A DNA stretch of 63,233 nucleotides. It comes from Primorskyibacter aestuariivivens (GTDB lineage: Bacteria > Pseudomonadota > Alphaproteobacteria > Rhodobacterales > Rhodobacteraceae). Every line of letters begins with the position of its first letter. Positions within the stretch are counted from its first letter, which is position 1. Shown piece by piece: positions 34,401 through 42,638 of this stretch. The translations under genes were made by a program, and so were the position numbers. The DNA is taken from NCBI RefSeq assembly GCF_028023675.1, contig NZ_JAQIOZ010000025.1:1-63233 (forward strand), given 5' to 3'. The notes below the pieces were generated by a model that ran no database searches, had not been told where the DNA came from, and was given only the letters and a program-made list of their open reading frames with translations.

Positions 34401-34706
34401 GAAGGAGCATTGTCTGAGGTAGCTAGGCTTGGGCGCCGCTTTAGGCAGGCCGAAGCAGTGGCGTTGATGCGCGACCGAAAATCAAACACCGAAGCGATCG
34501 CTCTCATTGTGGGCGTCGATCCGAAGCAGCCGCCAATCCTTCAGAGCTTCGAACTCAGCGAAAACGAAAAAGAGACTGCCAGTAAGCTTGCGGACCAGAT
34601 CATTCGGAATCTTGGCCAAAGTGAACATGGGCACGAAATCGCGCTGGCGGCTCTCGCTCGGGCGGTTGCGGCGCTCACGGACAGTATGGACAAGATTGAA
34701 GCATGA
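31404..34706 (+). CDS. sspC: SspC, large P-loop ATPase of the phosphorothioation system
   Basis: A 1,100-residue protein. Walker A GPYGGGKSS lies at residues 64-72, and a Walker B-like VLVLDELGKFLE follows near residue 170. The long remainder is helical with no further recognised domain. This matches the large ATPase that follows DUF4007 in SspABCD clusters. The start at 31404 (ATG inside the sspB end) is chosen since it gives the usual short spacing to the P-loop; an earlier in-frame frame exists but lies wholly within sspB. It overlaps sspD by four bases (ATGA). Confidence 0.83.
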   Translation: MARETLSDKVRLNGRFVRSARIDMDLTGTPPLQGYVLQASTEKSLLAMAASLSEGAQSAFTWTGPYGGGKSSTALLLGNLVAGSKEGKSLARKIAGPKLSKAIEKAFDPGLGGWSVIPVTGSRVNLRQAIAEKMAERYGWTRTKKDRATKSDGQLVQDISDHASQGPIVLVLDELGKFLEAAADKDHDAHLLQDLAEISARSEGRFVVIGILHQAFEAYADKLASSARLEWAKIQGRFQDLSFLSASDETVRLLGRAIDTDDIPGTAEAQAKSLAKIVGSNRPTDEEELTEALSQTWPLNPICALLLGGITRRSFGQNERSIFGFLASEEPGGFREFLKSESASSGETFGPDRLWDYLQTNFGLALAAGPLGSQMTLAAEAIEKANVLGADLHVKLAKSAALIEIFKNGTGLAVDQDALLIAVPGNNVSDITGALDDLCDWGVLLRQKRVGGYALFSGSDFDLDAALERFGGRTTSSDLSQVAAKAGFDHIVAKRHYFDCGVLRTFALHVECLGEQFDPNEFKRTVGRKALAASGVMVMAIAPQDARSPDIEEKMDEIVRILRKTGVVSAFSLVGDGKRLIEDAGDLAALSQVQKQVPQIAGDRIARRGIRAREALLRNRSNVELQRLMLSSQWQILRPNDSEMVLSLSAAASHLADKAYHSTPIIHSELLQKDRPSSSAAAALRALCHAMVKSPDRKNLDFEGFPAAFGLYLTTLAPSGLHRKSKSGYGFADPDKTMTGASLKPAWKILRSKKEQSLAEVYEAWRGAPFGMKVGVMPVLALAFLLANRQIYAVYQDGRFVADLDDIFVDRMLQDPSAVVLRPAGRSEHHLAFLSRIAEGLDLSDASALSVASAAFQRIEALSDFAKRTSLLSADTRKIRDAIRHADDPETLLFETLPGLNIKGDLVEKTVAAIEECEAAYDSLAKDLRHALAQSIGVPSDTFAGSLERAESIKGLSSDLKFEAFAARVGEIEAGTGSLEAVAGTLQPKPMREWSDRNREGALSEVARLGRRFRQAEAVALMRDRKSNTEAIALIVGVDPKQPPILQSFELSENEKETASKLADQIIRNLGQSEHGHEIALAALARAVAALTDSMDKIEA

Positions 34707-35539
34707 CCAACGAACGACACATTCTCGGGATATCGGGTGGCCGTGATAGCGCCGCCTTGGCCGTCTATATGCGCCAGAACCACCCCGACATCGACATGGA
34801 GTACTTCTTCACCGATACAGGGAAGGAACTACCTGAAGTCTATGACTTTTTAAATAGGCTCGAAGGGTTCCTTGGCAAGCGGATCAATCGGCTGAACCCA
34901 GATCGGGATTTTGATTTCTGGCTGGCAGAGTATGGGCATTTCCTACCGTCGGCCAAAACTCGTTGGTGCACACGACAGCTCAAATTGAGGCCATTGAACC
35001 TATGGCTGCGTGACGACTTGGAGAAAGGAGTAGTCGTCCATTCCTACGTCGCGATTCGGGCCGATGAGCCAAATCGGTCTGGATACAAATCGCAGCATCC
35101 AAACATGTTGGTTCGCTTTCCACTTCGGGATGCCGGCATTGACAAGGCAGGTGTCGTCGACTTGCTGAAAGACACCGACATCGGCGAGCCAGAATACTAT
35201 CGCTGGCGCTCTAGATCCGGATGCACCTTCTGCTTCTTCCAACAGAAGATTGAATGGGTGCGGTTGATGGAAGAGCATCCCAAGGCATTTGAAGAGGCCC
35301 GGGCCTATGAGAAAACGGCTGAGGAACACGGCTCCCCCTTCACCTGGAGCGATGGTGAAAGCCTAGATGACCTCGCCAAACCTGAACGCGTTGCGGCGAT
35401 TAAGGCGGACTACGAGAAACGCCGAGCCCGCGCCATGCGCGCCATACGGCCCAACCCTCTGTCAGCGCGCTCCGAGCCGTCGATCGACGAGATTTTTGGT
35501 GTCTCTGAAGGAAATTCTTGTGTTGTTTGTCACAAATAG
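34703..35539 (+). CDS. sspD: SspD, PAPS-reductase/DndC-like PP-loop ATP pyrophosphatase
   Basis: A 278-residue protein with the PP-loop SGGRDS (residues 11-16) that activates substrate with ATP. Cysteines at 89 (TRWCTRQLK), 174 and 177 (GCTFCFFQ) are placed like the iron-sulfur ligands of DndC-type enzymes; a further C-x-x-C at 273-276 ends the protein. The role is sulfur transfer to the DNA backbone using the persulfide from SspA. It closes the sspABCD block; the next gene starts 67 bases later. The terminal CxxC is a detail worth comparing with other SspD proteins. Confidence 0.88.
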   Translation: MTNERHILGISGGRDSAALAVYMRQNHPDIDMEYFFTDTGKELPEVYDFLNRLEGFLGKRINRLNPDRDFDFWLAEYGHFLPSAKTRWCTRQLKLRPLNLWLRDDLEKGVVVHSYVAIRADEPNRSGYKSQHPNMLVRFPLRDAGIDKAGVVDLLKDTDIGEPEYYRWRSRSGCTFCFFQQKIEWVRLMEEHPKAFEEARAYEKTAEEHGSPFTWSDGESLDDLAKPERVAAIKADYEKRRARAMRAIRPNPLSARSEPSIDEIFGVSEGNSCVVCHK

Positions 35540-35606
35540 TCTCCAGGCTCTTTAGCACATGGATCCACAGCACAGTGCTTTGGCAAAGGGGCGAGAAAGG
35601 CAATAG

Positions 35607-37955
35607 TTGTTTAGAGTAACTGCAAGAACAGTTCTGGAACTCGGCTCCGAGCTTATCAGTTCGGACGTGATCGCGTTTTATGAGCTTATCAAGAACGGGT
35701 TTGACGCGCGAACCGAGAATGGCGTTGAGGTACGATTTAATGTTGTGCTTGGTCTACGAAGCTTCAGCTCGCTTCGCAATCGCTCGAAAGAGCAAGAAGT
35801 GCCGCTGGAAAATCTCAAGGAGCGTTGTCTGTCTGAGCTGAACTCATCTGCCACAACGATTTATGACCAAGCGCGGAAACTGATTGCTGCCGCAGACTCG
35901 TATGATCAGCTTTCTAAAGCGTTGAAAGAAGTCTATTCGCTAAACACGATCCGCGTCATTGATACAGGGACCGGGATGTCGGCGACTGATCTGGAAGAAA
36001 AATTCCTGGTCATTGGCACACCCTCACGAAAGATCGCAGTCGAGAAGTCCGTTTCTGAAGGGCAGAAGAAGCCCGATTTTCTTGGTGAGAAAGGCTTGGG
36101 TCGGCTGTCAGCAATGCGATTGGGTGGAACGCTCTCTATCGAAACCGCGCGAAAGAAAGACAGGAAAATCAATCATCTAAAGATCGATTGGCGGGCGTTT
36201 GAAGACGTCAATAAGATGATCGAAGACATATATATCAAGGCAAATACGTCTGGAACAAAACCTTCGCCGGACTACTCTGGAACTGTTCTTATTATCTCAG
36301 AACTAACATCCGATTGGAACGAAGGACGGATCAAGCAGTTGGCCGCTGCAGATTTTGCTTTTCTGACCAATCCCCTTGCAGATAGTAGAAATCGACCACG
36401 AATTGCATTGGTATGGAATGGTGAGCGCATCCCAGTTCCTATGCTTGGAAAAAGCTTTCTCAAGCTCGCCCACGCCAGCATTTGGGGGGCATATACGGTG
36501 GGAAAAAGCGGACCCCAGCTTACCCTGAACTTGAAACTCAGAGAGTTGGGTTTTGAGCACCCAATTGTCGAAGAGGAGCTAAGGTTCGGGGAGAAGGATC
36601 TGTTTGCAATGATACGCGGCCGGGACGAGGCGATTCCAGAAGATGCGCTGACTGACTTGGGTCCATTCACCTTCGAGGCGCATTGGTACAATAGGCGCCG
36701 TGTGAAGGCTGGGGGAGGAATGGATCGCGAGCAGATCCTGAAGCTACACCGTCAATGGACCGGGATCAGAATGTATCGGGATGACTTTCGGGTCTATCCG
36801 TATGGGCAGGAGAAGGATGACTGGCTCGGGCTCGATCGTGAAGCCCTTATGGCCAGGGGATACCTCCTCAATAAAATTCAGCTTGTCGGTCAAGTCGACA
36901 TCAGTCGAAGCGCGAATCCTGGTCTCGTAGATCAGACTAATCGGGAAGGCCTGAGAGAGACCCAGGAACAACAAGCGATGCTGAGGATTGTTCAGTTCTC
37001 TATTCAAGACCAATTGCGTAATGCAATGAGGCGTGCGGAGACCAAGTACAAAGCTAAACGTGCAAGACCAGTCGAAGCAAAGACGGAGATCGCAAGGCTC
37101 GAGACGAGAGCGCAGAAGGCAATCAGCAATTTGCGTTCAGTCACGACCAACCAAGAACGCGAAACAATAGAAGAACTACAACAAACGTTGCTTGAGTTAA
37201 CGGAGCTGGCGAAGATCTTGAGAGAAAGAAACGCCGAAGTCGAGGGCGATGCAAAGCTAATGCAAGATATGGCCGGCATAGGACTACTGGTTGAAATCGT
37301 CGCTCACGAACTCGCACGGACCTCAGAGCATGCTTTGGAGCGCATTCGGGAAATTCGAAGCACAGCAACGTCGGATGAAGTCGTAACGGGTTTGGATGGG
37401 TTGGCAGCTTCGATGAAGAGCATTCACAAGAGACTGCGTATTCTGGACCCATTGAGTGTAAGCGGACGACAAGCTCCTGAGACCTTTTCACTCACCCAAC
37501 TCATCAGTGAAACCCTTGAGGATCACCAGACTCAGTTCGATAGGCACGGAATTCATCTCAACTATGAACCACCAAAAAACCGCTTCACGACGAAGACCGT
37601 CAAAGGCTACGTTGTACAGATATTTGAGAACTTACTTGCAAATTCTGTTTACTGGTTGAGTCTTGAAAAAGAGAAGTCCCCTCTGTTCAAACCTCAGATC
37701 AGTGTCAGCATTGTCGGCTCTCCGACCAGAATCATATTTTCTGACAATGGCCCGGGGATCGACCCAGAACATAAAGACCGCATCTTCGATATGTTCTTTT
37801 CTTTGAAAGAGAGCAAGAAACGACGCGGCTTAGGTCTATACATCGCTAGAGCCAACGCTATCGCAGCGGGTGGATCACTCGAGCTACAAGAGGAGCCAAT
37901 CAATGAATTCGGGCGCCTGAATACATTTGAGTACTGCATTTCGGAACATACCTAA
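35607..37955 (+). CDS. Double GHKL ATPase: Hsp90-like N-terminus plus histidine-kinase-like C-terminus
   Basis: A 782-residue protein. The N-terminal GHKL domain has the Asn box YELIKNGFDA (residues 25-34) and the G1 box VIDTGTGMS (near 117-125), like Hsp90/MutL ATPases, with an S5-like region after it. Residues about 460-560 are coiled coil. An H-box-like segment, EIVAHELART near residue 565, is followed by a second, kinase-type HATPase with Asn box NLLANSVYWL (near 674), SDNGPGIDP (near 711) and the G2 box RRGLGLYIA (near 737). So ATP-binding residues of both modules are intact. No membrane segment or sensor domain is seen. The start is TTG at 35607: AAAGG lies 6 bases upstream and TAG precedes it in frame. 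Its stop overlaps the next gene by one base. Confidence 0.8.
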   Translation: MFRVTARTVLELGSELISSDVIAFYELIKNGFDARTENGVEVRFNVVLGLRSFSSLRNRSKEQEVPLENLKERCLSELNSSATTIYDQARKLIAAADSYDQLSKALKEVYSLNTIRVIDTGTGMSATDLEEKFLVIGTPSRKIAVEKSVSEGQKKPDFLGEKGLGRLSAMRLGGTLSIETARKKDRKINHLKIDWRAFEDVNKMIEDIYIKANTSGTKPSPDYSGTVLIISELTSDWNEGRIKQLAAADFAFLTNPLADSRNRPRIALVWNGERIPVPMLGKSFLKLAHASIWGAYTVGKSGPQLTLNLKLRELGFEHPIVEEELRFGEKDLFAMIRGRDEAIPEDALTDLGPFTFEAHWYNRRRVKAGGGMDREQILKLHRQWTGIRMYRDDFRVYPYGQEKDDWLGLDREALMARGYLLNKIQLVGQVDISRSANPGLVDQTNREGLRETQEQQAMLRIVQFSIQDQLRNAMRRAETKYKAKRARPVEAKTEIARLETRAQKAISNLRSVTTNQERETIEELQQTLLELTELAKILRERNAEVEGDAKLMQDMAGIGLLVEIVAHELARTSEHALERIREIRSTATSDEVVTGLDGLAASMKSIHKRLRILDPLSVSGRQAPETFSLTQLISETLEDHQTQFDRHGIHLNYEPPKNRFTTKTVKGYVVQIFENLLANSVYWLSLEKEKSPLFKPQISVSIVGSPTRIIFSDNGPGIDPEHKDRIFDMFFSLKESKKRRGLGLYIARANAIAAGGSLELQEEPINEFGRLNTFEYCISEHT

Positions 37956-39847
37956 TGGATATCCAACAGCACGGCGTTGTTACCGCGATAATTGTCGATG
38001 ACGGTGTAGATCCGTCACCCCTAGTATCCGACCTTGGCAATGTGGATGATGAATGGTCGGTTTTCTGGGCTGATTTGACAGTCGAGGACAAAGAGCTGCT
38101 CGATGAGATCTACCCCGAGCACAAGGATCTCGATGCGGAAGCGCTAATCAAAGACCAGACCTTCGTTACGCTAATGTTTGAACGACGGGAGGGATTTTCT
38201 GGTAGCGCTCTCGGCAAGGTGTTTGAGGCATTCTTGGGAAATCAGCAGCAAGTCCGGAAATTTATCGGCGCTGCGACCGCTAGGCTTAATGGCATTGGTC
38301 TAAAAGTAAGCGAAGTTGGTAGAGATTTTATTGGGGCCGCTAAAGACGCCGATCTCATTATTGTTGATTTGTTTCTTGGATCTGAACAAGCGGAGGGGGA
38401 CAAAAACCGATCGATAAGTGGTTTGAAAGAAGTCTTGCGCGAGCGATCCGATAACCCGCCCATTGTGATCCTGACTTCTGCACACAACAGCCTTCATGAC
38501 CTACGCCACGAGTTTCGCGACAAGACGGGGCTACTGGCGTCTGGCTTCCGGACCATCAAAAAGTCGGAAATCGAAGAAGATGGGCACCTCGAGCAGCTTG
38601 TCTTCGAACTGGCCGAGCATCGTGGAGATGCGCTGAAGCTGTGGTCGTTCCTGAAATCCTGGGAGACGGGCATCTCACAAGCGCTTCAACGCGCACAAAA
38701 CGAAGTTCGTAAGCTCGATCTCGAAGACCTTTCTCACGTAAAGCAAATGCTATCCTCAGAAGGTGTGCCATTGGGCGGCTACATGGTCGATATCATGGAT
38801 GCAGTGCTCGCACATGAGCTGGAGGCAGAGCAAGGCGTTATCGACGCGGCGATCGCACTCAACGCACTTGAGGCAACGTCCTTTCCGCCGAACTCAATCA
38901 CGGGAAATAAGAACACATTGGAAGTTGTCCGTAAGACTCTGTTTGTCAACGAAAAACGAAGGCAACTTGATCCGAGCAGCGGCTTTCCAGTTTCTTTGGG
39001 CGACATTATTGCAATCTCACCGGAAGAAGACGGGCCCGATGTTCGGAGCGGCACAATTTTTGAGGGTGATGAGCGACGTGTTTTCCTCGTATTGACACCC
39101 TTGTGCGACCTCGTGCGCGATCCACCGAAGGCTAAGCGCGTCTTGCTACTCGCTGGTATCTTTTATGATCACGGGGCACTCAACTTCAAAGCTGTGGCCA
39201 ATGGGGTCCATACACCCGTCTTGGATCTGAATGCGGAACTGCGGGGTATTGTTAAATGGGACCTGAAGCATGTTGAGACGATCGGGAATGACGCACTCTC
39301 CTCACTTCTATCGGCCGAAGGACCATGCTTTGTCCCGGCCAGGTTGAAGGAGCAAACAGCAATTTCTCTACAGCAAAAGTTGCTCAGTGACCTAGGTCGG
39401 GTCGGAGAATTGAAAACTATGCCATCGATGTTCCCGGTTCGGTGTGTGGTGTATTTCACAAACAGCCATCGCGAACTTGTCCCGTTGGCGACGAACCTCG
39501 ATGGAGTCTTGGTGGGCGAAAGTTCTAATCGACTAGCCTTCGACGCCGCGCACAGGTTTAACTTCATGAAAGAGGTCCGGGCGGCAATCGCGGATGTCTA
39601 CGAAACAAGCAGAGCGAAACTCGAGTCCACCTTGGCTCCGAGCGCGTTGGACGCTCTGTTCACAACTGGAGTCGATTACAAGTCGGATGTTAAGCCAAAG
39701 CCTTGCAAAGTCCCTGGTGATGGGGACGGCGTAGAGATTGGGAGAATCATCATAAATGTATTAGTCGAAGATGCCTTGCCCGATATCGGCCAACGTCAGG
39801 GGGCCGGTCTGTTGTTCGCGCTGGATGAGACACCAGCGAATGGTTAG
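37955..39847 (+). CDS. Receiver-like (response regulator) protein of 630 residues with a long insertion
   Basis: The N-terminal 205 residues contain all receiver-domain landmarks: the acidic pair Asp15-Asp16 (IIVDDG), phospho-acceptor-type Asp138 (LIIVDLFLG), Thr174 (IVILTSAH) and Lys202/203 (TIKKSE). In ordinary receivers Asp13 and the acceptor are about 45 residues apart; here about 120, so an insertion of 70-100 residues splits the fold. The remaining 420 residues are of unknown type: helical near 210-300, then a beta-rich part (VFLVLTPLCDLVR, VRCVVYFTNSHRELVPL). No DNA-binding output domain is recognised. One-base overlap with the double-GHKL gene means the two are made together and probably work as a kinase-receiver pair. 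Confidence 0.72.
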   Translation: MDIQQHGVVTAIIVDDGVDPSPLVSDLGNVDDEWSVFWADLTVEDKELLDEIYPEHKDLDAEALIKDQTFVTLMFERREGFSGSALGKVFEAFLGNQQQVRKFIGAATARLNGIGLKVSEVGRDFIGAAKDADLIIVDLFLGSEQAEGDKNRSISGLKEVLRERSDNPPIVILTSAHNSLHDLRHEFRDKTGLLASGFRTIKKSEIEEDGHLEQLVFELAEHRGDALKLWSFLKSWETGISQALQRAQNEVRKLDLEDLSHVKQMLSSEGVPLGGYMVDIMDAVLAHELEAEQGVIDAAIALNALEATSFPPNSITGNKNTLEVVRKTLFVNEKRRQLDPSSGFPVSLGDIIAISPEEDGPDVRSGTIFEGDERRVFLVLTPLCDLVRDPPKAKRVLLLAGIFYDHGALNFKAVANGVHTPVLDLNAELRGIVKWDLKHVETIGNDALSSLLSAEGPCFVPARLKEQTAISLQQKLLSDLGRVGELKTMPSMFPVRCVVYFTNSHRELVPLATNLDGVLVGESSNRLAFDAAHRFNFMKEVRAAIADVYETSRAKLESTLAPSALDALFTTGVDYKSDVKPKPCKVPGDGDGVEIGRIIINVLVEDALPDIGQRQGAGLLFALDETPANG

Positions 39848-39864
39848 TGTACCGGACTCCATCT

Positions 39865-40809
39865 CTACCCTGAAGAAATCGTGCGGCCCTTAATCAGGAT
39901 TTCTTGGCCTACCTCTATTCGATATTGCTCCGGAAAGAAGTGCATCATCCATTGCTTGAGAATTCTCCAGGCGTCAGGCGGACTGATCATTGCTGACTCA
40001 TCGATATACTCTTCTATCAACTTGGCCGCCTGAGTATCCGAAACCCCTGAACTGCTGGCAGAGACTACTTTCTGGACAACTTCCAGATTCTGGAGCCGAA
40101 CTGCAACGTATTCCAGGAACTGTTCCTCCGAGTAGCCTTTGGGAGGGCCTAGTGCTCTCAAATCGCGTTGCGCGAATTCGAAGGCCGACCGGACCATTTT
40201 GGCCTCGTCAAGTTCGCCGGTATATACCTTGAATAGCCTTTCTGGCGCCGGGCAGAGGGGTACCCATCGAAAACTCGGATCATCGTCGTGCTCAACATCG
40301 ATCGAGGTTATCTTTGGACGCTGGGCCGCTATGTCTGCGGCTTGTTGCGCGATCTGATCACGCAGTTTGGCTGTCACTGGGACGCAGCTGTTCATCAACG
40401 ATGTCTCCCACGCTTGGAGCCCAAGCAGATTAGTATCTAGTTCAACAAGGAGTTCGAGATTGGTCGGGAGGCGCCAACCAAGTGCTCGCCCGGTCAGATT
40501 AGCGGAGCCGAGGAGACAAGATTGGTCGGCCCTGAAGAATTTGGCATGCAGGTTTGGGTGCCTCCAAAGCTGCGCGTTCGTGCGATTGGTAATGACCTCG
40601 AAAATCTCCAAGTCACATACACCGTCCACGATATCTTCGGGCCGCCAACGCGTTACGCAGTCGATATGCAGCCTTGCCGAAATTGGGATGGTGTCCAATA
40701 CCCGCTGGAGTGCATCAACCTTTATGAAGGGCGCAACGAGGACGACTCGCTCTTTTGCCGATGACACTAGTTCCAGCAGCTGGTCGCCAAGCATCTCACC
40801 CGGCATCAA
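39865..40809 (-). CDS. Phospholipase-D-type nuclease
   Basis: A 314-residue protein with one HKD motif, HAKFFRADQSCLLGSANLT (His, Lys, Asp positions in order, with the trailing GSANLT), and an N-terminal LLELVSSAKERVVLVAPFIK typical of PLD-family nucleases. Single-HKD nucleases act as dimers. The C-terminal 150 residues (from about SFRWVPLC) are unassigned. It overlaps the GHKL ATPase gene upstream by four bases, so helicase, ATPase and nuclease form one operon. It ends 17 bases from the receiver gene in convergent orientation. Confidence 0.8.
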   Translation of the reverse strand: MMPGEMLGDQLLELVSSAKERVVLVAPFIKVDALQRVLDTIPISARLHIDCVTRWRPEDIVDGVCDLEIFEVITNRTNAQLWRHPNLHAKFFRADQSCLLGSANLTGRALGWRLPTNLELLVELDTNLLGLQAWETSLMNSCVPVTAKLRDQIAQQAADIAAQRPKITSIDVEHDDDPSFRWVPLCPAPERLFKVYTGELDEAKMVRSAFEFAQRDLRALGPPKGYSEEQFLEYVAVRLQNLEVVQKVVSASSSGVSDTQAAKLIEEYIDESAMISPPDAWRILKQWMMHFFPEQYRIEVGQEILIKGRTISSG

Positions 40810-42638
40810 TCATCTTCGCCATCGTCGAGGAAGAACCGGGTCATCTTGCCCCACTCTTGACGCATGTCCGATAGGCGTTGCTTGTGCCTGACTTCTTCCA
40901 TTTCGTAGCGAGCCCAAGCCGAAAACACGATGCGCAGTGTGTCTGAAGCGGTGTGTACCCGGTCGAGCAGCTCCTTCTCGGTGTCTTCTTCGGTGTCCGG
41001 GTTCAGCGCCTTTACCAAGTTTTCGTAGAAGGGGTGGTTAGAATTGAAGACCACGTTGGTGACACCGCCTTGGACGCTCTCCACGTTGAAGAACGCATAG
41101 CCTTCCATGGCTTTCTCTAGAAAAGCGACCTTGCGCTTTCTGGTAAGGATGGCGTCAGCAATGGCTTTGGCGACGTCGTCGGGATAGTGCTTGTCGTCCT
41201 TCAAATCGTCTTCATAGGCGTCCCGGTCTTCGGCTTCGAAATCCTCCGTGTCCCCCGGCGTCTCATGTCCTTCGTCCGCACGTTGGCGGAACTTCGAAGT
41301 GACGGTGTCTTCCACGCCTGGCTCTTCATGACGCTTGCGACCACCCGTACTTCGCGTTCCTTTGGTCTGCTGCTCTGTTCTTTTCCTCAGTTGGGTAATC
41401 TGTTCCCGGATGTGCTCGACGATTGGGATTAGCAGCGCCCGCGGGTCACCTTCGCTACTCGCCCTTTCGATGAAAGAGGAGCGGCTTTCATTTTCCTCCG
41501 CGTCGGCCTTCCAATCATATTGGGCCAGCTGCGAAAAGATCGTCGCACTTTGCTTGTTGTTCGTTACGCCGAAGATTTCGTCGAGCGTGGCAGGGAATTC
41601 GACCTCAGCTCCCCACCATCGTTCGGTGGGATCATAGCTGTTGGTCCAAGATGTATCCAAATCGAGTTCACGACCTTCTCGAACGATCGAAAGGCCGAGG
41701 TTCTTCATTGCATGTTTGCCGTACGGCTTTGCGCCGCGATTCAGCCCGTCATCTGGCACGGTTTCCGGCTTGGCCCAACTGAACCTGACGAAAACTTTAT
41801 GCTGCTTGCCTCCAAAATCGATTGTGAACTCTTCGTCGTTCTCGCCCCAACGTTGAAACATTGGAACCTTGTCAAAAGGTTCGGGAGTCGAGGAGTTTGG
41901 CATAAGGTAGAGGGGATCATTGACAACCGCCAACCTTCGGCCGGTGTTCCCACCCTCTTCCACCCGTACGAGATGAATGGCGACACGGCCATCGTTAATG
42001 AACTTGCGATACATCCGGCCGATGATCGCCTCGGTATTTCGCAGGGTCGCCTCAGCGCCTCGCCATGTAAGTCGATACTCTTCAAATCGCGACCAGACCA
42101 CGAGTGTACCGGAGGTCCCCAAGATTTCGGACCGTTCGCGCCATTTGGTGGGAAGGGCTGAAGGAGTTGGCGGCGGCACCCGATCTTTCACACCGCTTTG
42201 AATGTCAGCGACATCCAGATAGGAATGAATGGCATTGTCCGGCCCGTTCGTCCAAGTCCAGACATCCAAACGGCGACATTGCGAAATTGACGAGTTTGGA
42301 AGTCCCATGCCGAACCGTCCAATGCCAGCTCGATCATCCAGGTGAGTGCCGTTTCCAAACTGCAGTGCGATGGCCAATGTTCGTGCGGACATGCCCTTGC
42401 CGTTGTCGATCGTGCCGATCTCCTGCAGGCGAAGGCGCTGCTGAGAATTTACCTGTTCGTACTTCTCGACACAGATGAGCTCAACTTCACTGGCGTCAGC
42501 CTGAATTGAGTTGTCGATCAGCTCAGCGAGAGCGTATGCGGTATTTCGATACCCACTATCGCGCATCGCTTTTACGGCGAGTTCCGGTGGAATAATGAAC
42601 CCGGATTCAGTGGTCCCGTCGCTAACAATTTCGTTCAT
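40806..42638 (-). CDS. MutL/MORC-like GHKL ATPase
   Basis: A 610-residue protein. The N-terminal ATPase shows AYALAELIDNSIQADASEVE (Asn box), GTIDNGKGMSARTLAIAL (G1) and GRFGMGLPNSS (lid/G2). After about residue 350 comes a charged, coiled-coil-rich part with a low-complexity acidic stretch (EDFEAEDRDAYEDDLKDD) and a C-terminal helical end. ATG 42638 is used; an ATG three codons upstream (42647) is possible. The start overlaps the helicase end. It probably works as an ATP-gated clamp for the helicase and nuclease encoded on either side. Confidence 0.8.
   Translation of the reverse strand: MNEIVSDGTTESGFIIPPELAVKAMRDSGYRNTAYALAELIDNSIQADASEVELICVEKYEQVNSQQRLRLQEIGTIDNGKGMSARTLAIALQFGNGTHLDDRAGIGRFGMGLPNSSISQCRRLDVWTWTNGPDNAIHSYLDVADIQSGVKDRVPPPTPSALPTKWRERSEILGTSGTLVVWSRFEEYRLTWRGAEATLRNTEAIIGRMYRKFINDGRVAIHLVRVEEGGNTGRRLAVVNDPLYLMPNSSTPEPFDKVPMFQRWGENDEEFTIDFGGKQHKVFVRFSWAKPETVPDDGLNRGAKPYGKHAMKNLGLSIVREGRELDLDTSWTNSYDPTERWWGAEVEFPATLDEIFGVTNNKQSATIFSQLAQYDWKADAEENESRSSFIERASSEGDPRALLIPIVEHIREQITQLRKRTEQQTKGTRSTGGRKRHEEPGVEDTVTSKFRQRADEGHETPGDTEDFEAEDRDAYEDDLKDDKHYPDDVAKAIADAILTRKRKVAFLEKAMEGYAFFNVESVQGGVTNVVFNSNHPFYENLVKALNPDTEEDTEKELLDRVHTASDTLRIVFSAWARYEMEEVRHKQRLSDMRQEWGKMTRFFLDDGEDD

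Noticed and set aside
29309-35539. Reading the block as a DndABCDE double-strand phosphorothioation system
   Set aside because: DndB, DndD and DndE types are absent; a DUF4007 protein and a large P-loop ATPase next to the PP-loop enzyme fit SspABCD instead.
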